Source: Strongylocentrotus droebachiensis (taxonomy: Eukaryota > Echinodermata > Echinoidea > Camarodonta > Strongylocentrotidae). Taken from it: a DNA stretch of 64,000 nt. Shown one piece after another: positions 59,081 through 64,000 of the stretch. The notes beneath the pieces were generated by a model. The model worked only from the letters and a program-made list of their open reading frames with translations, ran no database searches and was not told the origin of the DNA. The number at the start of each line of letters is the position of its first letter. The stretch's first letter is position 1. The translations under genes were made by a program, and so were the position numbers. The stretch is taken from contig JAVYIG010000640.1 of assembly GCA_035222895.1 (NCBI GenBank), positions 105,001 to 169,000 of the forward strand. Reading direction: 5' to 3'.

Positions 59081-62000
59081 AGTGATCATAATTTTTTTCT
59101 TCTCGTATTTGACCTCGAAAATGTGCAAATCGTGCCGACCAATATTTCGCTCAGTGGGGGGGGGGGGGGTAGTATGCATAATTCATTTTTTGTATTTGAC
59201 CCCGATTTTTTTTTATTTTTTTTTTTTAAATAAAACAATAAAAAAGTGGCAGTAGTAGTGGTTGTATTTTTCGTAGTTGTAGTTATAGTTGTAGTAGTAG
59301 TTGTAGTAGTAGTAGACATCTATTAGTAGTCGTAGTAGTAAAAGTAGAATATCATTTTAAAATGTATGATGATACTTACCCGGGATTCTGCATATTATAT
59401 GTTGGCCAGGAATTTTTCCAGCGATGGCAGCAGGGGGAGAGAAGAGTTTTGGGACAGTCTGCAACATGGTGCCATTGGGTAGTCGCACCATCTTACACTG
59501 ATAGGACGCCGGCAAGGTGCTTTGCAGGATGATGAACTCGTCTAGGCAAGATGTTTTTGTCAGCTTGGACGAATCCGATAAAATAGGCAAGGCTGTGTGG
59601 AATAACACAAAAAGAAAATCAATAGTGAGCTCTTCCTCCTCCTCCCCCTTGTTCGTCATCTTCTGCCTCCTCCCCTCCCCCTTCCTCATCCTCCTCTCCT
59701 CCTCCCCGCCTCCTCTCATCATCACCCCCTTCTCCTCTTCTTTCTCCTCCTCCTCCCCCTCCCCTTCAATCTTCTCCTCCTCCTCCTCTTTCCCCCGTTT
59801 CCCTTCTCCTTTGCGTCGTTCTCCTCATCTCATCATCCCTCCTTCCTCTCCCACTCCCCTTCCCCTATTTATCCGTATAACCCTACTCCTCCTTCTTCTC
59901 CTCTTCCTTTCCTTTCTTCCTTCTCCCCTTCCTCCTCCTCCCCTCCTCTTCCTCTACCCCCTTCCTCTTCCTACTCCTCATCCCCTCCTCCCTGTCCTAT
60001 TACTCCTCTTTCTCGTCCCCTTCACTTCCTCTTCGTTTCTGTCTTCCTCGACTCCTTCCCTTCTTCCTCCCCCTACCCCTAAGGAATTAAATTTCTTGTA
60101 AAATAGTTTGAAACCTTCATTAGGTAGAATTTTACAAACTGAGAACTTTTTATTTGAGATGCCACGTAGGTGGCCTCGCCCCTGTTTCGCTTCATTATGG
60201 TGATTTTGAAAGCCAACTTTTTTCAGCAGCATTCGTAAAATCATGAAATAGTATGACGCAAATAAAAAGTATTCTTACCAAAGGACAAGCAGGATATGGT
60301 ACCAAACAGCAACTTCCACAATACACCGATCATTTGGTATTTAGCCTGTATTTAGAATCACATATTAACATTGCATATAGAAATAGAAAAAGAACTAGAG
60401 CAAGGACAAGAACAAAAATAGCAACAACAGAAAAAATGATGATTAATAATTGTTATTGATGATAATGGTATTATTAAAAATGGTGATAATAACAATTATT
60501 ATGATGATGATGCTGATGATGATTATTATTTCATAGAAATATGAATAAGAGCAATTTGTGACCGTGGCTTAAAGCCACGGTCACAGATGTCATTACGAAC
60601 TGCTACGAACGCCGTACGAACGATTTCCAGACCATGGAAATTCGGTAAGACCATGAAAAAATAGGGAGATTCGTGTGAACTCATCGTTCGTACGAACCTT
60701 TGTGACCGTAGCTTAAAGCTACGGTCACAAAGGTTCGTACGAATCTTCCTATTCGTACGGATTCCAGAGTTCGTAGAGATTCGTAGATGGGGCATAGTTT
60801 CTTTAATACGTCCTTCCTACGGAGTACGAACTAACGCCGTTAAATTTTTCGTTTTGTTCCCGTAAGAATGCCTTGAGGTCTTCTTACGTCAGACTTACGG
60901 CCATCTTACGAGTTTTTGTTCTCGCAAGATGGTCGTACGTGTGTAACTGACGGTATTATCAAGTCATTCGTAAGAAGATCTTACTATTTTGTTGGTAAAT
61001 CTTGTCCGGTTGCAAAAAAACGCTGCATAAATTGCATAAAATGGGTACGTACACCTTGGGAGCACCTTACGAACGCCTTACGAACGCCAGGAGTCGTTCG
61101 TACGAATGCAATGCGAATCTCGGTTCGTAAAGCGTTCTTACGAACGCCATAAGAGCCCTCTTAAAGGCCCGGTCACACAGGCAGGACGCATGGGGAACGC
61201 ACGGCCAGCGCATAGGAAATTTGCAATATTGGCCAGTGCGTTGTCGTGCGCCCAACTTTTGACACCAAATGCATAGCGTGTTGCTAGCGCGCTGAGCGCA
61301 TACAGGGCGCATACAGGGCGCATACAGACCGTACCCAGAGCGCACATGATAACAACTTCCACGAATGCACAGCGTGTTGCTAGCGCGCTGGACGAATGGT
61401 CCACGCATGCACCGCGTTCTACGACGCACGGCCAGCGCATTGGAAATCGGAAAAGAACGTGTGCCTAACTTTTGTCATAATTTTGGAAAAGCTAGCGAGC
61501 TGACACAAAATGCACGGCGTGTAGCTAGCGCGCTGTGCGTATACAGGGCGTGTGCTCCGCGCATGTCTGGCGCTGGTCTAGCGCGCTCCACGCATGTCTG
61601 GCGCTGGTCTAGCGCGCTCCGGCGCATGTCTGGCGTGCCTTTGGCGTGTATATTCATGCGTCGAGCTCGGCGCACGTTTTTGAGCATGCTCAAAAAATCC
61701 CGACGCACACAGCGAATGACGACGCATGCATAGCGCTGGTCCAGCGTTGGTCCAGCGCGCTCGACGAACGAGTAACGAATGATGACGCACGCCTAGCGAA
61801 CGACAACGCACTGGCCCAAATTGCAAATTTCCAATGCGCTGGCCGTGCGTTCCCCATGCGTCCTCCCTGTGTGACCGGGCCTTAAAACAACTTAAGGCGT
61901 TCTTACGTACATTTCGTAGGGTCGAGAGACAATCCTAGAAGCCTCAAATCTTAGAGTCTTCCTGTACGAACGGATGATTATTTCATAAAAGGATATAATT

Positions 62001-63232
62001 TGTATTTTGTATTTGTATTTATTCACAATTCAGTAAGATCTAATATGTATATGAATGCAGCAGAGGTTTAAAAAAAACCCTAGGGCTGCATTTTTAATTA
62101 CAAAAATTAGTGTTAAAGTAAACAAATATAACAAGATCCATGATCGTAAAAAAAAAAAAATCGGAAACAAATAGATTCATCGATAAAATAGTTAAGAAGG
62201 TACAATATAAATAGAAAAGCACAATGAGATTTCATAGCATGTAATAGCATATCAAAATAGCATCAATATCATCAAAATAGTATATCAAAATAACACATAT
62301 TTGCAAGTCACACTTTGAACAAGAATTACACATGTAATACGAAATGAATGTTAAAAAGGAAAGGAAATCGAAGTAATTTCAATGAACAAAATGCTAAATC
62401 GGATGCTCAAAATGAATTTGAATGTATAAAGAGCAGGATATTACGTGTTTATGTCATTCTGAAATGTATGCAAGCTTGACGAAAAGCGTACATAACCCAT
62501 GAATTTGAATAAGAAATATGTTAATTTGATGAATCAAACGCGAATTTATATGCACAGATAATTAATTTGAACTCTCGAATAGCAAGACTGGGACAAATCA
62601 AATTCAATTAACTGGATTGAAAAAGTTGTGAAATTGGCCGGGAAAATTTATACTTTCTCTTCTCTTCCCTTCTTTTCATTTTTTTTTCTTCTTATTCTTC
62701 TCTTTTTATTCTTCTTCTCCTCCTTCCTTTTTATTTTCTATTTTCTTCTCATCCTTATTCTTCTTTCCTCTTCTAGGCCTGGTGTTAATCGAACGTGGAC
62801 GTTCAACTGAAGAGAGCATGGAATTTGCCCAATAGACCAGTTCGCAGTTAGCACATGATAAAATGTGTATCGAATGTTCACTATGAATACTCCAGTCTAA
62901 TTCAAGCTTTTGCTTTCTTTGGCTGAAGTCGCATTTGCAATTATATTTCTATAAACTTGAACCACACAGCTATTAGTCACGAGTCACTCTCCTTTTCATC
63001 ACACAAATATTGCTTTTTATAGCAAGCCCCTCTGCATATTCATTTATGATATGTTTAATTTCATTTTTGTTTTCTATTTTATTTTTCTTGTTTGTTTTAA
63101 CATATTTATTACATTGTATTATGTCGAAATGTATAATGTACATGCTTATATTGAAACAGACAACAATTAAAATGGCAATCAGACTCATGGTGGTCATTTC
63201 TGATTGGAACAAAAACATAAAATACTCACCAT
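49915..63232 (-). CDS. Lectin gene 3: secreted mucin-like protein with C-type lectin domain (longest locus)
   Basis: Minus-strand exons: ATG at 63230-63232 (end of exon 1), 60279-60345 (signal peptide, YQMIGVLWKLLFGTISCLS), 59380-59592, 56211-56315, 52532-52633 and 51960-52070 (three Thr/Ser cassettes) and 49915-50294 (lectin domain). Total 981 nt, 326 residues, no frame break. The locus is stretched to over 13 kb by a 2.1-kb insertion in the first intron, a 1.9-kb TAG tract, a SINE and an antisense RTE LINE. The lectin head is closer to gene 1 than to gene 2, although the intron insertions are shared with gene 2. Confidence 0.82.
50626..51807. mobile_element. 1.18-kb insertion splitting the SINE, unit 3
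   Basis: Orthologue of the unit 2 composite insertion, without the nested TTAA element. The SINE body lies at about 50540-50625 and its head at 51809-51838. Its right end is a CA-repeat tail. Confidence 0.65.
51629..51785 (+). mobile_element. 7SL-like SINE, unit 3 copy with head deletion
   Basis: Same element as 39514-41165 but uninterrupted. It lost the CGCCTGTAATCC-containing head segment (GGCGTG joins directly to GAAG), a deletion bounded by short GTG repeats. It preserves the empty site of the 1477-bp element near 51716-51721. Confidence 0.6.
51960..52070 (-). CDS. Mucin-like cassette exon f1, gene 3
   Basis: A 111-nt phase 1-1 exon, nearly identical to gene 2 f1, with donor GTAAGA. Confidence 0.78.
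52532..52633 (-). CDS. Mucin-like cassette exon f2, gene 3
   Basis: A 102-nt phase 1-1 exon (SVTTEATTLPATSPTTTVSE). The RTE LINE is inserted about 50 bp 5' of it in the intron. Confidence 0.8.
52664..55936 (+). CDS. LINE endonuclease-reverse transcriptase, open but with altered RT active site
   Basis: A 1090-residue frame. The first eight residues (MSGGGGGK) come from the host G-run. An APE-type endonuclease spans about residues 125-385 with GTWNVRTL, LGLCETHLT, VIGDLNAKVG, QIDFI and SDHN all present. The reverse transcriptase spans about 630-900 with NYRAITLLS, QCGFRS, FVDFKAAFD (motif A Asp intact) and GVRQGCLLSP. In motif C the sequence is RYANDTTL, so catalytic Asp 839 is Asn (AAT at 55178-55180, one G-to-A change from GAT). 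The C-terminal region has the WFGHVLRM and RGRPPKRW signatures typical of RTE-like proteins. An intact frame with a dead catalytic residue suggests a young copy. Confidence 0.9.
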   Translation: MSGGGGGKSAATCPVCIQATPLRDVIMKVVPPLWPRVPVAACWQQRGRGAKNLPDDLLPIPQVHNVAEKNSEKRSTPTEENTMKKKKKNNVKGVSIQKKGNHRPRTDKVHDMTKDATSQSSHNTRKSGVLNIGTWNVRTLKKAGHWDILLEEARRFDLDILGLCETHLTGTETLINKEEYSILLSSRKDNTSREGVGIMISQQILHCLVSYEAVSPRIITAKFNMKEGIMNIIQVYAPKSAHSEQESDLFYDALQLHIQKVPKKENIFVIGDLNAKVGADHGVWAPALGKYGLGQINRRGEKLLEFCMLQGMAVCNTYFQHKECRRATWTSPGGHYRNQIDFIITKLDNLKSFQNCRSYCSADIGSDHNLVLANVKFSPTKAKRMKSLPKSYDVGRFNDSNIVKAFKARIGGAFEPLLQLPDTDVDELWKKFRDTTNNISEEIVGFKRLRQVKGLPEEVCKACEQRRKARILMMNNPSARNKKSYTKLNKAVKYEVKKWKKKILDKEVEEMELAHAKNNSHELFKKVKKLSGERDKMQLAVKNKDGILKTAPADVLKCWEVHFSIHLNSQFPRDENALLTIPDPQPTDNPSEPFTIEEVETAIKLLKNNKACGWDKIAAETLKAGGQPMRQLLLKIINAAWSEGETPEDRSKGLITPVFKKGDKLDPSNYRAITLLSIPGKVFCRMVLMRIQGTIENHLTEEQCGFRSLRGTTDAVFVVRQIIEKARERRIPIHLNFVDFKAAFDTIWREALWKCLRSIGVDKPLVDLIESMYKQTKCSVMVNGKITEWFDVITGVRQGCLLSPSLFNLFLEYVMKDIQQLESGIQMGDMRINNIRYANDTTLMELIFENLQISTNEPEKACRRWGMKINATKCKVMTEDHQDISLNNTNIEKVEKFVFLGSTVPSIEEDVKRRTRLAAWAFGRLKSAIWSNQDISRSLKVRIYRALILPIATYGAESWTLRKSDRNKLEVFEMRCLRTILGVHLMDKIRNEEIRQRLNIPSTICEEITKRRLKWFGHVLRMPHHRLPYQAFQNDFNGRRPRGRPPKRWKDQVQCDVGLSTQEAEQRAQDRSDWNMISRRGARGHTVLCT
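52685..55950 (+). mobile_element. RTE-clade non-LTR retrotransposon (LINE) in lectin gene 3 intron, antisense
   Basis: A 3.27-kb insertion into a poly-G tract: units 1 and 2 retain the uninterrupted G-run followed by AGCCGGAACC. It has a single long frame and a 3' end of short repeats (AAGTCAAGTAAGTCAA) rather than poly-A. With its length this fits the RTE clade. The target duplication is hidden in the G-run. The 5' end may be slightly truncated because the first ATG of the frame lies in host sequence. Confidence 0.85.
56211..56315 (-). CDS. Mucin-like cassette exon f4, gene 3
   Basis: A 105-nt phase 1-1 exon (ITVSTTEATTKPTTSYTT...), one codon shorter than gene 1 f4. Donor GTATGC. Confidence 0.7.
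56790..58690. repeat. (TAG)n tract with ~475-bp higher-order repeats, lectin gene 3 intron
   Basis: A 1.9-kb array of TAG/GCA/TTG triplets. Landmarks such as ATATGATGAGCAGCAGCAGC recur at 57480 and 57955 and again, shorter, at 58336, so large blocks have been duplicated in tandem. Poly-Ser, poly-Leu and poly-Thr frames here are artefacts. Confidence 0.7.
58692..59000 (+). mobile_element. tRNA-derived SINE with conserved core
   Basis: The head GGCGAGTTGGCCTAGTCGG and GGGTTCGAATCCCACCC are tRNA-like A and B boxes. The core CCTCGGATAGGACGTTAAAT, then GGAGGCCCCGTGTAG, is shared by many invertebrate SINEs. It sits at the edge of the TAG tract. Confidence 0.75.
59030..59250. repeat. Poly-G runs
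   Basis: More than 40 G at 59035-59079, then unique sequence (TATTTGACCTCGAAAATG) and a second G-run near 59156. A similar arrangement (TGACCTCGAAATTTG then G-run) is at 12583-12640, so this is probably a degenerate G-rich MITE. Confidence 0.5.
59380..59592 (-). CDS. Novel Cys-containing N-terminal exon, gene 3
   Basis: A 213-nt phase 1-1 exon with donor GTAAGT. It differs by only a few residues from gene 1 (CLDEFIILQ). Confidence 0.8.
59630..60080. repeat. (TCC)n pyrimidine tract, lectin gene 3 intron
   Basis: Homologue of 29340-29700. The frames encoding Ser/Pro/Leu strings are composition artefacts. Confidence 0.65.
60279..60345 (-). CDS. Signal peptide exon, gene 3
   Basis: A 67-nt exon joining the ATG at 63230-63232 across an intron enlarged by about 2.1 kb of inserted DNA. 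Confidence 0.8.
60573..60712. mobile_element. 140-bp TTAA-type MITE, family E, between two palindromic junctions
   Basis: Ends AGCCACGGTCACA and, reversed, AGCTACGGTCACA, flanked by TTAA on both sides. Outside each TTAA the neighbouring sequence is another terminus of the same family, giving palindromes TGTGACCGTGGCTTAAAGCC (continuing) and TGTGACCGTAGCTTAAAGCT (continuing). Confidence 0.75.
60717..61950. mobile_element. Family E relative (CGTACGAA-rich), interrupted
   Basis: Begins with AGCTACGGTCACAAAGG right after TTAA. It is full of TTACGAACG/CGTACGAAC motifs in both orientations and resumes after the inner element as TTAAGGCGTTCTTACGTAC. No right terminus was found, so the end is approximate. 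Confidence 0.5.
61165..61881. mobile_element. TTAA-type element with ~85-bp inverted repeats, family F
   Basis: The ends begin AGGCCCGGTCACACAGG on both sides and stay almost identical for about 85 bp (GGACGCATGGGGAACGCACG and onward), flanked by TTAA. The interior has a tandem repeat (CGCATGTCTGGCGCTGGTCT) at about 61560-61635. The 717-bp element is inserted within another TTAA element. The high arm identity implies recent activity. Confidence 0.85.
62462..63229. other. Intron 1 of lectin gene 3, conserved part
   Basis: Homologous to 30400-31170 in unit 1, including a pyrimidine tract at 62640-62775. Unit 2 has a deletion of most of this part. No exon. Confidence 0.55.
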
Positions 63233-63330
63233 TTTACAGATCAATCTTCAAGGGCTTCCAAAAATTATGAAACAGTACAATGATAACCTAACGTCTTTCT
63301 CGGATAAAACAGGAACAAATTTGGAAACGA
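63230..63330 (-). CDS. 5' exon of lectin gene 3 ending in the start codon
   Basis: Ends TGTAAAATG with donor GTGAG. The leader is homologous to 31174-31270 and 43955-44050. The 5' limit is uncertain. Confidence 0.55.
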
Positions 63331-64000
63331 AGAATATAGTTGCTTGAATACAGAAAGGCGTAAAAGATGAACCGTAAGATTCCAACTGTAGCCTATAGCT
63401 ATCGATCAACGGAGATCAATTTAAATCGCAAGAGACATACTATGACTTGATATCTACTTTCAACCAATAGTAAATGGTAAATGGTACGTTTTTCATTCTC
63501 TGCAGGCGGTAAGCTCGTATGAGAGCGGGATGCGGGATCGATATGAACAGAAAGATTAAAAAGGAGATACCGCCAACTCGTATATCAAAATTATGATGAC
63601 GATTTGTGGATAGCAATTATGGGTTAGATTATTGGATATAGCTCTGCAAAGGGTGTAGGTAATGATGATGATTGTTTGGTTTTAGTTTTTCTTTGAAAAG
63701 GCACCCGATACCTTAGCAACATGTTGTGTAGTGAACATAAATTATGAGATATTAACGCCAATGATTGTTGTTTCTTTGTTTGTTTGTTTTTGCTATTGTT
63801 TGAAAAACCCGCGTTATCTTAGAAACACCCAATTTTTGACCGAATTGAGGGGATAGCTCTGTTAGATAGGTATTTGCGCCGATGAACTTGTTTTGAGGAT
63901 TAGGACGGACACAATTTCGTTTGTGAAAATACACGTTACGCTAATAACATGTTTGACATGGATAGGAAAATATGAGACAGCTTCATTGGAATACCTTTCA
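63331..64000. other. Upstream flank of lectin gene 3
   Basis: Homologous to the upstream flanks of genes 1 and 2. It may contain the promoter. No TATA box or other site is convincing. Confidence 0.45.

Larger units (their letters stand above)
60376..62461. mobile_element. 2.1-kb insertion block in intron 1 of lectin gene 3
   Basis: Sequence absent at the homologous place in units 1 and 2, where ATTAACAT is followed directly by GGTAT(N)TATGCAAGC-type sequence. It contains at least three TTAA elements (below) and 62000-62460 AT-rich DNA without a recognised gene. Confidence 0.65.

Noticed and set aside
61067-61826. Several overlapping open frames on both strands, 80-120 residues
   Set aside because: They lie in the GC-rich cryptically repetitive interior of TTAA-type elements and read different frames of inverted copies.
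1-64000. LTR retroelements, Polintons, CRISPR arrays, riboswitches
   Set aside because: No long terminal repeats, integrase, capsid or protein-primed polymerase similarity, and no regular spacer-repeat arrays, were seen. The only long transposon frame is the RTE LINE.

Overview
The window is animal nuclear DNA, most likely from a sea urchin or another echinoderm. The reasons are intron-rich genes with phase-consistent GT/AG introns, tRNA-headed SINEs whose tails look like sea-urchin SINEs, very many TTAA-flanked short inverted-repeat elements, an RTE-type LINE and abundant microsatellites. The clade is inferred from repeat style; no species is claimed. There are no operons, CRISPR arrays or bacterial features, and no LTR or viral element was recognised.

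All five host genes that can be supported lie on the minus strand in two tandem families. The left third (1-20.4 kb) holds two head-to-tail secreted zinc procarboxypeptidases of family M14. CP-A (exons between 1134 and 6123) runs off the left edge and lacks its 3' exons here. CP-B (7529-20365) can be assembled from ten exons into an intact 449-residue reading frame with every catalytic and zinc residue in place. It has Lys at the specificity position equivalent to bovine CPA 255, which predicts cleavage of C-terminal acidic residues.

The right two thirds (about 21-64 kb) are three large diverged tandem units. Each carries one gene for a secreted protein: a junction-spanning start codon, a signal peptide exon, a novel 71-residue Cys-containing exon, one to four short Thr/Ser-rich mucin-like cassette exons, and a terminal single-exon C-type lectin domain. 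All internal introns are phase 1, so cassettes can be gained or lost without frameshift, and the three genes differ in exactly this way (about 361, 293 and 326 residues, the first more if a poly-Thr exon is used). The carboxypeptidases and mucin-lectins could both be gut or coelomic secreted proteins, but nothing in the sequence links them functionally.

The units are also a record of transposition, because one unit often preserves the empty site of an insertion in another. This shows directly that several inverted-repeat elements inserted at TTAA, one mariner-type element at TA and one hAT-type element with an 8-bp duplication. A SINE in units 2 and 3 was split by a 1.19-kb insertion that itself contains a SINE with a 7SL-RNA-like head, and in unit 2 that SINE was split again by a 1.48-kb TTAA element. 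An RTE LINE with a full-length open frame but a changed reverse-transcriptase active site (YAND for YADD) sits antisense in an intron of the third lectin gene.

The remaining DNA is introns and spacers filled with microsatellites (GA, TAC/TAG, TTC, CAT), long G or C homopolymers and diverged repeats. Exon ends were placed by hand from splice signals, reading-frame phase and comparison of paralogues. Untranslated exon limits and transcription starts are not known.
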